A stretch of 15,693 nucleotides of DNA from JBOGED01 sp050743625 (lineage in GTDB: Bacteria; Actinomycetota; Nitriliruptoria; Euzebyales; Egibacteraceae). Where the stretch lies: contig JBOGED010000110.1 in the NCBI GenBank assembly GCA_050743625.1, forward strand, positions 1-15,693, read 5' to 3'. Positions within the stretch are counted from its first letter, which is position 1; each line of letters begins with the position of its first letter. The notes under the pieces were generated by a model that was not told where the DNA came from, searched no databases, and saw only the letters and a list, made by a program, of their open reading frames with translations. Shown one piece after another: positions 1 through 7,738 of the stretch. Both the position numbers and the translations under genes were made by a program.

Positions 1-45
1 GTCTCGTTGACCACGGGACCTTAGCGGGCGGGGAGAATGCACGCC

Positions 46-852
46 ATGGACCTCATCCGCTGCGCGCACATCGGGCCCTGCGTCGCGGTGACCGGGATCA
101 CGACGGCGCTCGCGATCTCGACCGGCATCGGAGCGGGCGCGCTCTGGGTCGCCGCCGCGGTCATGGCCGGGCAGCTGTCGGTCGGCTGGGCGAACGACTG
201 GTTGGACGCTGGCCGCGACCGTGCGGCGGGGCGTACCGACAAGCCGCTTGCCTGCGGGACGTTGCCGGTCGACACGGTGCGGCGGGCGGCCTTTGTGGCG
301 CTCGCAGCCTGCGCCGCGCTCTCGTTGGCCTGCGGGATCCGCGCGACGGTGGTCCACCTCCTCGCGGTCGGTATGGCGTGGGGATACAACCTCGGTCTCA
401 AGCGCACACCGGCGAGCGTCGCGCCGTACGCGCTCTCGTTCGCGCTGCTGCCGGTCTTCGTCACCTTGGCGAGCCCCGCGAGAAGCGTGCCTGGAGGTTG
501 GGCGATCGCCGCGGCCGGCTTCCTCGGCGCCGGAGCCCACTTCACGAACACGCTTCCCGATCTCGAAGCCGACGCCCGCACGGGCGTCCGTGGCCTCCCC
601 CAACGCCTGGGCCCAACAGCCTCGCTCGCCGCCGCCGTGACATTGCTGGCCACGGCGGGGGCGTTCGTGACCCTCGGCCCTCAGGGCTCACCCTCGCGCG
701 GGACGCTCGCCATTGTGACCACGGGCGCCACGCTCCTCACTGCGGTCGTCATCGCGAGCGCGAAAGGCCACCCTCGCACGGCCTTCCGCCTCACCATCGG
801 TGTCGCGGTCGCAATGACCACGGCGTTAGTGACCACGGGCACCCAGCTGTGA
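46..852 (+). CDS. UbiA-family membrane prenyltransferase
   Basis: Predicted integral-membrane transferase that joins an isoprenoid diphosphate to an acceptor; the substrate cannot be told from sequence. Numbered from the ATG at 46 (268 aa), the first Asp-rich motif is NDWLDAGRD at residues 50-58, followed by RTDKPL. The second is NTLPDLEAD at 168-176. These are the two Mg-diphosphate binding loops of the UbiA superfamily, and the length fits. The rest is mostly hydrophobic helices. An in-frame ATG at 37 directly abuts the GGGGAG at 30-35, which is too close; the ATG at 46 has a 10-nt spacer, so I prefer it. The gene converges on the MBL gene with only 7 nt between stops. Menaquinone or another quinone/lipid pathway is possible but unproven. 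Family confidence is high, role low. Confidence 0.88.
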   Translation: MDLIRCAHIGPCVAVTGITTALAISTGIGAGALWVAAAVMAGQLSVGWANDWLDAGRDRAAGRTDKPLACGTLPVDTVRRAAFVALAACAALSLACGIRATVVHLLAVGMAWGYNLGLKRTPASVAPYALSFALLPVFVTLASPARSVPGGWAIAAAGFLGAGAHFTNTLPDLEADARTGVRGLPQRLGPTASLAAAVTLLATAGAFVTLGPQGSPSRGTLAIVTTGATLLTAVVIASAKGHPRTAFRLTIGVAVAMTTALVTTGTQL

Positions 853-862
853 GGTCGCCTCA
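850..862. terminator. Short palindrome holding both convergent stop codons
   Basis: TGAGG-TCG-CCTCA is a perfect 5-bp stem with a 3-nt loop. Its left arm is the TGA of the prenyltransferase gene and its right arm is the TGA of the MBL gene on the other strand. There is no T-tract on either side, so it is at most a weak bidirectional terminator. It may simply be a by-product of two facing stop codons. Confidence 0.25.
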
Positions 863-1555
863 GGCCAGGTCGCGTAAGAACGGATTCGTCGCTCGCTCCC
901 TGCCGACCGTGGTCTCGGGACCGTGGCCCGAGGCGATAACGGTGGCATCGTCGAGGGGGAGCACGGAGCGAGTGATGGAGGCCATCTGCTGATCCCATGA
1001 TCCTCTCGGGAAGTCCGTCCTGCCGACTGAGCCGGCGAAGATGAGGTCACCGGAGAGGAGGAGAGGGTCGTCCTCGCCGGTATCCGTCAGTAGGAAGACG
1101 CATGAGCCCGGGGTGTGACCTGGGGTGTGGCGAACCTCGAACGCGTAGCCGGCGAAGGACAGCGTCTGCCCGTCGCGCAGACCCTCTAGGCGCTCGGTCG
1201 GCGGGTCCCAGTCGAGACCGAACTGCGCTTTCAGCGCGCCTGGAGGCAGGTTGCCGAAGGCGGCGGCGGGATCGTCCCATATCCAGCGGTCGTCGGCGTG
1301 GAGCAGGACAGGCACATCCAGCCCGCTCGCCAGCTCGGGAACGGCCCACAGATGATCGAGGTGCCCGTGGGTGAGCAGGATGGCCTCGCACGTCACGCCT
1401 CGGGCCGCGAGGCGCTCCCGCACCGCGGTATCGCCGCCCTGGCCCGGGTCGACGACGACGGCTTTTCCCAGCTCGAGGTCGCCGAGGATGTAACAGTTGG
1501 CCTGCCATATTCCCAGCGAGAACCGCTCGACGAACCGCGTCTGGATCCCAAGCAT
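860..1555 (-). CDS. Metallo-beta-lactamase-fold hydrolase (glyoxalase II-like)
   Basis: 231-aa soluble MBL-fold enzyme. The metal-binding HxHxDH motif is THGHLDH (H63, H65, D67, H68). Further ligands are H147 in GHTPGS, D170 in SGD and H211 in GHG, so the dinuclear site looks complete. The stretch SGDLIFAGSVGRTDFP is typical of the small glyoxalase II-like (YcbL/GloB-type) group, which hydrolyses thioesters such as S-lactoylglutathione analogues; the true substrate here is unknown. The ATG shares one base with the TGA of rel (TGATG) and has no obvious ribosome binding site, so it is probably translated by coupling to rel. A similar MBL gene behind rel is common in Actinobacteria, usually followed by hisS; here hisS is absent and the prenyltransferase gene faces it instead. 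Confidence 0.9.
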   Translation of the reverse strand: MLGIQTRFVERFSLGIWQANCYILGDLELGKAVVVDPGQGGDTAVRERLAARGVTCEAILLTHGHLDHLWAVPELASGLDVPVLLHADDRWIWDDPAAAFGNLPPGALKAQFGLDWDPPTERLEGLRDGQTLSFAGYAFEVRHTPGHTPGSCVFLLTDTGEDDPLLLSGDLIFAGSVGRTDFPRGSWDQQMASITRSVLPLDDATVIASGHGPETTVGRERATNPFLRDLA

Positions 1556-3813
1556 CAGTTCGGGCGGGGGACGATCCGGTAGGCGTCGAACACGGACTCG
1601 ACCCGGCGAACCTGGGCGAGGATGTGGCCGAGATGCGCGATGTCCGCGAGCTCGAACGCGAAGCGCAGGAAAGCGATCCGATCCCGCTGTGTGGTGACCT
1701 GGGCCGACACGATGTTGACCTGCAGGTCACCGAGGACCGTGCAAATGTCGCGGAGCAGCTGTTTGCGGTCGAGGGCCTCGACCTGAAGATTGACGCGGAA
1801 GGTCGCGGGCGTCCGGGTGTCCCAGTGGACCGGGACGAGCCGCTCTGGATCTTTGCGGAGGTCCTCGGCGTTGGGACAGTCGCCACGGTGCACGGAGACG
1901 CCGCGCGCGGCGGTGATGAACCCGATGATCCGGTCGTACGGGACCGGTGAGCAGCACCGCGCGAGCGTGATCCACGCGTTGTGGGTGTTCTCCACGACGA
2001 CCGCGTCCGAGGGCCGCAATACCGGCTCGCGCTCGACGGGGAGCGGCGTATCCAGGTGGCCGGCGTCCTCACCGACGCGCGCCACCAGCTCTTGCACGAC
2101 GACCGGGGCGCTGATGTGCCCGTCACCCACCGCGCGGTACAGCGCCTCCAAGTCCTGATATCGCATGGCTTCGGCGACCGCTCGCAGCTCTGGCGCGCCC
2201 AACAGGCGCTTCCATCCCGGCCCGCGTTTGGCGAGCTGCCGCTTGAGCTCGTCGCGACCCTTCTCGATCGCGTCGACGCGCCGCTCGCGTGAGAACCACT
2301 GCTTGATCTTCGATCGCGCCCGTGACGAGCCGACGAACTCGAGCCAGTCGCGAGAGGGTCCCGCGTCGGGGGCCTTCGAGGTGAGGATCTCGACCGTCTC
2401 ACCGTTGCGAAGCTCGTACTCCAACGCGGCGAGCCGCCCGTTCACGCGCGCGCCGATCGTGCGGTGACCGACGTCGGTGTGGATCGCATAGGCGAAGTCG
2501 ACCGGTGTCGACCCACGCGGCAGCGCCTTGATGTCACCCTGGGGGGTGAACACGAACACCTCGTCGGCGTACAAGTCCAGGCGCATGTTGCGCATGAACT
2601 CGGCGGAGTCCTTCGTGTCGCCCTGCATGTCGAGCATCTGCGACAGCCACTGCGCCTCGGAGTCGACCTCGGCGCCTCGCCCACCTCCGTTGGAGCGGGA
2701 CTGCTTGTACTTCCAGTGAGCGGCGATCCCATACTCGGCCGTGCGGTGCATGGCGGCGGTACGGATCTGCACCTCCATGGGCTTCCCGTCTGCGCCGACG
2801 ACCGTCGTGTGCAGCGACTGGTAGAGGTTGAACTTCGGCATCGCGATGTAGTCCTTGAACCGCCCGGGAATCGGGCGCCACATCGCGTGCAAGGTGCCAA
2901 GCGCGGCGTAGCAGTCCTTCACCGAGTCCACGATCACGCGGATTCCCACAAGGTCGTAGATCTCGGTGAACTCCTTGCCCCGCATGACCATCTTCTCGTA
3001 TATGGACCAGTAGTGCTTCGGACGGCCGCGCACCTCCGCGCGGATCTTCACCGCCCGCAGCCGCTCTTCTACCTCGGTCACCAGCGAGCCGAGGTAGAGG
3101 TCCCGTTGCGGCTGGCGCTCGGCGACCATCGCCTTGATCTCGTCGTAACGCTTGGGATGCAGCGTCGCGAACGCGAGGTCCTCGAGCTCCCACCGGAAGT
3201 TCTGCATGCCGAGGCGGTGAGCGAGCGGCGCGTAGATCGCCAGCGTCTCTTCGGCGGTCCGCTTCTGGCCCGGCCGGGACCTATGGTGGATCGTCCGCAT
3301 GTTGTGCAGGCGGTCCGCGAGCTTGATCACGAGTACCCGGAAGTCGGACGCCATCGCCATGAGCATCTTGCGGAGCGACTCGGCCTGCTGCTCCTCCTTG
3401 CTCGAGACCTGCAACCGGTCAAGCTTCGTGACCCCGTCGACGAGCATCGCGCACTCGTCCCCAAAGTCGCGCGCCAGGTCGCCGATCGTCATCTCCGTGT
3501 CCTCCACGGTGTCGTGGAGGAGCGCCGCGCAGATCGTCGGCGTGTCCATCCCCAGCTCGGCAAGCACCTCGGCAACACCGATCGGGTGGATGATGAATGG
3601 CTCCCCGGACTTGCGCTGCTGACCCGCGTGCGCCGCGTCGGCGACCTCGTAGGCGCGCAACACAGTCTTGACGTCGGCTTTCGGCGAATCCCGCCTCAGC
3701 GTCGTGATCAATGCCTGTAACCGGTCGGGGACGTGCAGACCAAGGTCGAACATGGGAAGCCGGGCAAGTACGGCCTTGACGCCTGACTGCCGCGACCGCG
3801 TCGGCGTTACCAA
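1555..3813 (-). CDS. rel: Bifunctional (p)ppGpp synthetase/hydrolase, Rel/SpoT family
   Basis: Makes and degrades the stringent-response alarmone (p)ppGpp. In 752 residues the full long-RSH layout is visible. The HD hydrolase domain has HPIGVA at 76-81, HDTVEDT at 100-106 and KLADRLHNMRT at 164-174. The synthetase domain has GRPKHYWSIYEK at 263-274 and YQSLHT at 331-336. A TGS domain lies at about 413-478, a Cys-containing region at 620-646 and a C-terminal ACT domain at about 670-750. The synthetase loop is RFKD (318-321), the RxKD version found in bifunctional Rel/SpoT rather than the ExDD of synthetase-only RelA; together with an intact HD site this argues for both activities. The first usable start is TTG at 3813, without a clear Shine-Dalgarno. 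The next is ATG at 3753 (residue 21). The frame stays open for 49 more codons upstream, to a TAG at 3961-3963. Confidence 0.95.
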   Translation of the reverse strand: MVTPTRSRQSGVKAVLARLPMFDLGLHVPDRLQALITTLRRDSPKADVKTVLRAYEVADAAHAGQQRKSGEPFIIHPIGVAEVLAELGMDTPTICAALLHDTVEDTEMTIGDLARDFGDECAMLVDGVTKLDRLQVSSKEEQQAESLRKMLMAMASDFRVLVIKLADRLHNMRTIHHRSRPGQKRTAEETLAIYAPLAHRLGMQNFRWELEDLAFATLHPKRYDEIKAMVAERQPQRDLYLGSLVTEVEERLRAVKIRAEVRGRPKHYWSIYEKMVMRGKEFTEIYDLVGIRVIVDSVKDCYAALGTLHAMWRPIPGRFKDYIAMPKFNLYQSLHTTVVGADGKPMEVQIRTAAMHRTAEYGIAAHWKYKQSRSNGGGRGAEVDSEAQWLSQMLDMQGDTKDSAEFMRNMRLDLYADEVFVFTPQGDIKALPRGSTPVDFAYAIHTDVGHRTIGARVNGRLAALEYELRNGETVEILTSKAPDAGPSRDWLEFVGSSRARSKIKQWFSRERRVDAIEKGRDELKRQLAKRGPGWKRLLGAPELRAVAEAMRYQDLEALYRAVGDGHISAPVVVQELVARVGEDAGHLDTPLPVEREPVLRPSDAVVVENTHNAWITLARCCSPVPYDRIIGFITAARGVSVHRGDCPNAEDLRKDPERLVPVHWDTRTPATFRVNLQVEALDRKQLLRDICTVLGDLQVNIVSAQVTTQRDRIAFLRFAFELADIAHLGHILAQVRRVESVFDAYRIVPRPN

Positions 3814-3860
3814 GGGAGGATCGAGATGGACAACCTTCCCGCCGCGCGCAAGCTCGCTGC

Positions 3861-3889
3861 TATCGACACCGGCCTGTTCGGCGTCGATA
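3861..3889. repeat. 29-nt imperfect palindrome upstream of rel
   Basis: TATCGAC at 3861-3867 is mirrored by GTCGATA at 3883-3889. A further CCG/CGG pair inside it gives 10 paired positions with one A-C mismatch and a 7-nt loop. It lies 48-76 nt upstream of the TTG assigned to rel. It could be a protein-binding operator or a leader hairpin; no T-tract follows on the minus strand. If rel translation started further upstream it would be coding. Confidence 0.4.
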
Positions 3890-4019
3890 GGGGGATCTAG
3901 TAGCGCGTCCCCAAGGCGGCGTTCTTCCGCGTTCGTGGCGGCCTCCGCGATCGTCCCAGCCTAATGCGGAATCATCTCCACCATACCCCGACACCAGCTG
4001 CTGTCCGCTCACCAGGTCG

Positions 4020-4044
4020 GCCATTCGGGTGATGCGCGAATGGC
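4020..4044 (-). terminator. Hairpin after the ridA-like gene
   Basis: GCCATTCG at 4020-4027 and CGAATGGC at 4037-4044 form a perfect 8-bp stem with a 9-nt loop, starting 24 nt past the restored ridA stop. No T-tract follows in either direction. It is therefore only a candidate tract-less terminator or RNA-stabilising hairpin separating the apt-ridA end from rel. Confidence 0.35.
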
Positions 4045-4067
4045 GTAAGGGGAGCGTACCAGGGTAC

Positions 4068-4465
4068 TTAGGACACCGCGGTGGCTTCCAGCTCCACGAG
4101 CAGTGGAGGGAACGCGAGCCGCGTCACCCCCAGCAAGGTCGCCGCGCACCGGCAGCCGGAATCGTCAAGCCTGGCGGTCACTACGCCAGCGTGCTCGAGG
4201 TACGCGTCGATATCCGTGGTGTGTACGCGTTGAGCCGGACGACGTCGGCTAGGCTCATCCCGGCGGCGGCCAGCACCTCTTCTAGATTGTCCAGCGCCTT
4301 TCCGAGCTGGGCCGCCATGTCACCGGCGTGGACGGGCGTGCCGCTTTCATCCACGCTGGTCTGGCCCGCGCAGTACAGGGTTCTGGACGCCGCAGTAACC
4401 TCGTTGGCCTGCACGAAGCCGAGCTCGTCCTGCCAGGTCCAGGGGTTGATCACCCTGCGTTCCAT
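4068..4465 (-). pseudogene. RidA/YjgF-family protein, interrupted by a frameshift
   Basis: RidA-family proteins are small trimeric deaminases that hydrolyse reactive enamine/imine intermediates. The frame from the ATG at 4465 is family-like for 82 residues, to VVRLNAYT, then ends early at 4181 (94 aa) with an unrelated tail. Reading on in the other frame from the GTGTGT run at 4219-4224 gives TDIDAYLEHAGV, then GCRCAATLLGVTRLAF and LLVELEATAV, ending at TAA 4070-4068. Removing one AC unit (minus strand) restores a 131-aa protein, the normal family length. Arg105, in the C-terminal part, aligns with the catalytic Arg of E. coli RidA and would be lost in the truncated product. The ribosome binding site is strong and the rest is undamaged. 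A recent slippage mutation or a sequencing/assembly error both fit. Confidence 0.85.
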
Positions 4466-4472
4466 CAGCGGT

Positions 4473-4478
4473 CCTCCT
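4473..4478 (-). promoter_or_regulatory. Strong Shine-Dalgarno of the ridA-like gene
   Basis: The minus strand reads AGGAGG with a 7-nt spacer to the ATG at 4465. It is the strongest ribosome binding site in the window. Its retention argues that the frameshift downstream is recent or artefactual. Confidence 0.8.
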
Positions 4479-4510
4479 GTCGCTCGAACGGTTGGGTCGC
4501 CCAGCGCAGC

Positions 4511-5044
4511 TTAGTACTGGACGAGGCTGATGTAGTCGTAGCCTTGGATCTTGGCGGCGCCGCCCAGGAAGCTCAGCTCGATGACGAAGGCGAGACCGGC
4601 GACGGTGGCGTTGCATTTTTCGATCAGCGAGCACGCGGCCTTCGCCGTGCCGCCTGTCGCGAGCACGTCGTCCACGATGAGGACGCGGTCGCCCGGCGCG
4701 AAGGCGTCGGCGTGGACCTCGAGGGTCTCCGAGCCGTACTCCAGCTCGTAATGCTCGGCCAGCGTGTCGTAGGGTAGCTTGCCCTTCTTGCGCAAGGGGA
4801 CGAACCCCGCGCCGAAGTGATAGGCCACAGGGGCCGCGATGATGAAGCCGCGCGCCTCGATCCCGACGACCTTGTCGATCGTCCCCCGGCCGAAGCTCAC
4901 GACGATCGCGTCGACGGCGCTGGAGAACGCGGCGGGGTCCGCGAGCAGGGGGGTGATGTCTTTGAATACCACCCCGTCCTTTGGGAAATCGGGAATGTCC
5001 CGGATCGACCGGTGGAGAATTGCCATGTCCAACTCAAGGCGCAT
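4511..5044 (-). CDS. apt: Adenine phosphoribosyltransferase
   Basis: Converts adenine and PRPP to AMP in purine salvage. From the ATG at 5044 the product is 177 aa, the usual size. The PRPP-binding signature is VLIVDDVLATGGT at residues 121-133, with the acidic pair D125-D126. The N-terminal IRDIPDFPKDGVVFKDITPLL and the central VVGIEARGFI are hallmark Apt sequences. The frame stays open upstream to 5176, but that part is an out-of-frame copy of the basic secF tail. The ATG at 5044 has GAGG 8 nt upstream, overlapping the secF stop, and is the sensible start; ATG 5026 is a second option. Ten nt separate it from secF, and it sits two genes before rel, as in many Gram-positive genomes. Confidence 0.96.
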   Translation of the reverse strand: MRLELDMAILHRSIRDIPDFPKDGVVFKDITPLLADPAAFSSAVDAIVVSFGRGTIDKVVGIEARGFIIAAPVAYHFGAGFVPLRKKGKLPYDTLAEHYELEYGSETLEVHADAFAPGDRVLIVDDVLATGGTAKAACSLIEKCNATVAGLAFVIELSFLGGAAKIQGYDYISLVQY

Positions 5045-5054
5045 ATCCCGAACC

Positions 5055-6188
5055 TCAGCGCTTGCGCGATCCGGCCTTCTTCGATGGGCGCTTGTTCGCT
5101 CTTGGCGAAGTCTTGGGGGAAGTCTTGGGGGAAGCCTTGGGCGATGATCTCGGCGCAGCCTTTGGTGGCGGCTCACCCCGCCGGCGCGCCGCGACCCGTC
5201 GCTTCAGCTCCGCGTAGCGGGGCTCCTTCTCTTTCAGCCACACGAGGAACGGGGTCGCGATGATCACCGAGGAGTAGGAGCCCACCGCCATGCCGACAAA
5301 CAAGGCCAGCGCGAGGTCCCTCAGCGTGTCCGCCCCCAACAGGTTCGCGCCGATGAACAGCAGCGAGCCGACGGGCAGGATCGACGTGACCGAGGTCGAG
5401 AGCGAACGGACGAGCACCTCGTTCAGCGCGCGGTTCGCGGTCTCGCCGTAGGTTGCCGCCGCACCCGTCGACAGTCTGGCGGTGTCCTCCACGACGCGGT
5501 CGAAGACGACCACCGTGTCGTACAACGAGTACCCGAGGATCGTGAGAAACGCGATGACGGACGCGGGAGTCACCTCGAACCCGCTGAGTGAGTAGACGCC
5601 AACCGTGACGAGGATGTCGTGTAGCAACGTCACGACGGCGGCGGCGGCCATCCGCCACTCGAAACGCAATGAGATGTATCCCACCACCAACACCAGGAAG
5701 ACCAGCAGCGCGCGGATCGCCTGGCGCGTGATCTGATCGCCCCACCGAGGCCCCACACTGCTCACGCCGATCGCATCCGGGGCAGCGCCCGTGACCCGTG
5801 AGATGGCCGCGGTCACGTCGGTCTCGGTCAGACCTTCGACCTCCGCGATTGCCGGAGTGTTGACGATCGCTCCCTGCCCGCCCTCGACGATCTGGACAAT
5901 CGCTCCACGCACGCCCAAGCCTTCCAGCGCCTGATTGAGCTCGGAGACGGTGAAGTCCCTGGTTGCGTTGGCTACGGTGAACGCGCTGCCGCCGGTGAAC
6001 TCGATGCCGAAGTTAAGGCCGCGCAACGCCAGGGTGGTGAAGCACGCCACGACGACGACCAGCGTCAACCGGAGCCAAAGGGGGGACCGGCCGATGAAGT
6101 CGATCGCGCTCCGGCCAGTGAGCAGCCGGTTGAGCGCGGTGTCCGTTTGGGTGGGTGGGTGGGGGTGGTCGGCGTGGTCGGTGGTCAT
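5055..6188 (-). CDS. secF: Protein translocase subunit SecF
   Basis: Membrane partner of SecD; together they use the proton motive force to help proteins through SecYEG. Of 377 residues, a first membrane segment lies at about 37-55, followed by FGIEFTGGSAF at 60-70 and an external domain. Five more membrane segments follow (about 157-173, 181-199, 209-229, 265-282, 290-316). LTILGYSLYDTVVVFDR at 215-231 is the SecF signature. After residue 317 comes a long lysine/arginine-rich cytoplasmic tail with SPKA/SPKT repeats. Start ATG 6188 lies 2 nt after the secD stop, so translation is probably coupled. Confidence 0.96.
   Translation of the reverse strand: MTTDHADHPHPPTQTDTALNRLLTGRSAIDFIGRSPLWLRLTLVVVVACFTTLALRGLNFGIEFTGGSAFTVANATRDFTVSELNQALEGLGVRGAIVQIVEGGQGAIVNTPAIAEVEGLTETDVTAAISRVTGAAPDAIGVSSVGPRWGDQITRQAIRALLVFLVLVVGYISLRFEWRMAAAAVVTLLHDILVTVGVYSLSGFEVTPASVIAFLTILGYSLYDTVVVFDRVVEDTARLSTGAAATYGETANRALNEVLVRSLSTSVTSILPVGSLLFIGANLLGADTLRDLALALFVGMAVGSYSSVIIATPFLVWLKEKEPRYAELKRRVAARRRGEPPPKAAPRSSPKASPKTSPKTSPRANKRPSKKAGSRKR
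5107..5142 (-). repeat. Three 12-bp tandem units in the secF tail
   Basis: On the plus strand GAAGTCTTGGGG occurs at 5107-5118 and 5119-5130, and a two-mismatch copy GAAGCCTTGGGC at 5131-5142. Being a multiple of three, the array adds four-residue SPKT/SPKA steps to the basic SecF C-terminus without breaking the frame. Copy number may vary between strains. Confidence 0.8.
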
Positions 6189-6190
6189 CG

Positions 6191-7717
6191 TTACACCTTC
6201 GCGCTTGTCGGGGGCCGCTTCGTCGCGCCGTTCGACGCGTGAACCACCCCGGCCCTCAACCCCATGAACCGTGAGGACGCCAGCCTCGGGCTCCGGGCGA
6301 TGAGCCCGAACGCCGCTCGCGTATAGGTCGCGAACACCAGCGTGTCGATGAGGGTCGACAGCCCCAGCGTGAAGGCGAATCCTCGCACCGGCCCGACCGC
6401 GAGCAGGTAGAGCACGGCGGCGGCGAGGAACGACACCGTGTTGCCCGTGAGGTTGGTGCGAAGCGCGCGGCTGAACGCCGTGTCCGCGGCGGTCCGCACC
6501 GTACGGCCCGCGCGGAGCTCGTCTCGGTAACGCTCCCGGTAGATGATCGACGAGTCGGCGGCGATGCCGATCGAGACGATGATCCCCGCGATACCCGCGA
6601 GCGTCAGCGTGAAGCCCGCGAGACTGCCGAGCACGATCAGGGTGCCATACACCACGAGCCCGAAGACGGCCAGCTCCGTGATGGTTGCGACGCCGATCCC
6701 CCGGTAGAGCGCGATCATGTAGGCGGCGACGAGCGCCAAGCCGATCGCCCCCGCCGCCAGCCCCGCCTGCAGCGAGCTGCTCCCGAGTGTCGGGGACACG
6801 GACTGGAAGGTTCCGAACTCGAGCGGTATCGGCAGTGCGCCCGCCCGAAGGATCGCGGCGAGGTTCTTCGCCTCACGTTGCCCTCCGCCGACCGTGATGA
6901 TCGCGTTTTGGTCGATGCCCTGGTTGCAAGGGACGTCCGCCCCGATGGGCGGGGCGGACTCGACGATGTTGTCCAGCACGATCCCGAGCTGCCGGGCCGG
7001 CGCGCCGAAGGGCTCGCAGGCGAGCCTGCCGGTGATCTCCTTGAACTTCCCCGCGCCTTGATCGGTGAGGGTCAGCTCGACGACCCAGTTGCCGAGGCCG
7101 GACTGTTCGGGAGCGGCTTGCGCGTCGGCCAGATCCGTGCCGACCACCTCAGCCGGTCCCAGCCGCAACCGGGTCCACTCAGATACAGGCACGGTCGTCT
7201 CCGCTTGCCCAGGCTCCGGGTCGGGCCGCAGGCAAAGAACGACCTCCTGGTCGCGGGGCTGTTCCAGGTCACAAGGCCCGGACGCGTCGACAGCGCCCAA
7301 GCCCGGATCCGCAGCTCCTGCTGCGGGCTCCGGCTCCCCCGCCCGAGCCTCAGCGGGCCCGAGCGCCTCGAGCACGGGACGGAACTGCAGCTGCGCCGTC
7401 CGACCGATGACCTCGCGGGCCTGCTCCTGGTCGGCGATGCCGGGGAGCTGCACCTGGATGGTGTTGCCTTGACGGGTGATCTCGGGCTCCGCGACCCCGA
7501 GCGCGTCGACGCGCTGGCGGATGTTGGAGACGGTCTGGTCGAGGACATCCTCGTCGACGGCGCCCTGACCCTGGACAGGGATGAGGATCGCACTGACCCC
7601 ACCCTGCAGATCGAGCCCAAGCTGAGGCTCTAGGCGAAGGCTGAGGATGGTTCCCCAAAGCGCGCCCACGGTCACCAACACGGCGACCAGCAACGCGACG
7701 AGCTTTCCTTTGCCCAT
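6191..7717 (-). CDS. secD: Protein translocase subunit SecD
   Basis: Large subunit of the SecDF export motor. Of 508 residues, an N-terminal membrane anchor spans about 7-26, then LGLDLQGGVSAILIPV at 34-48, the DLxGG motif. A large extracytoplasmic domain follows, with a low-complexity Ala/Pro/Glu insertion at about 118-175. Several C-terminal membrane helices occupy about 316-475. The family motif is GIAGIIVSIGIAADSSII at 375-392, with ADS where the E. coli-type motif has VDAN, as remembered for other actinobacterial SecD. Start ATG 7717 is preceded by AGGGGGA on the minus strand. It sits 21 nt after the HD gene and 2 nt before secF. Confidence 0.96.
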   Translation of the reverse strand: MGKGKLVALLVAVLVTVGALWGTILSLRLEPQLGLDLQGGVSAILIPVQGQGAVDEDVLDQTVSNIRQRVDALGVAEPEITRQGNTIQVQLPGIADQEQAREVIGRTAQLQFRPVLEALGPAEARAGEPEPAAGAADPGLGAVDASGPCDLEQPRDQEVVLCLRPDPEPGQAETTVPVSEWTRLRLGPAEVVGTDLADAQAAPEQSGLGNWVVELTLTDQGAGKFKEITGRLACEPFGAPARQLGIVLDNIVESAPPIGADVPCNQGIDQNAIITVGGGQREAKNLAAILRAGALPIPLEFGTFQSVSPTLGSSSLQAGLAAGAIGLALVAAYMIALYRGIGVATITELAVFGLVVYGTLIVLGSLAGFTLTLAGIAGIIVSIGIAADSSIIYRERYRDELRAGRTVRTAADTAFSRALRTNLTGNTVSFLAAAVLYLLAVGPVRGFAFTLGLSTLIDTLVFATYTRAAFGLIARSPRLASSRFMGLRAGVVHASNGATKRPPTSAKV

Positions 7718-7738
7718 ATGCGTCCCCCTGGCTAGTGG

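Noticed and set aside
1..36. 3' end of an upstream gene (frame ending in TAG at 22-24)
   Set aside because: Only seven codons are visible, which is too few to identify or support.
1047..2402. 451-codon minus-strand frame spanning the rel/MBL junction
   Set aside because: It is a shifted-frame shadow of rel and MBL, rich in Arg/Ser/Pro with no domain. The true frames are clear.
2464..3720. Long plus-strand open frame (418 codons) antisense to rel
   Set aside because: It lies entirely inside rel, whose domains are unmistakable. Long antisense frames are expected in GC-rich genes, and its product has no recognisable motif.
4181..4465. A complete 94-aa RidA-like protein
   Set aside because: The family needs about 130 aa, and the missing C-terminal part is encoded next door in another frame, so a frameshift is the better reading.
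5045..5176. N-terminal extension of Apt by 44 residues
   Set aside because: It is an out-of-frame reading of the secF tail. The ATG at 5044 has a proper ribosome binding site and gives the normal length.
6878..7633. 251-codon plus-strand frame inside secD
   Set aside because: It is a GC-driven antisense shadow of secD, with no ribosome binding site or domain.
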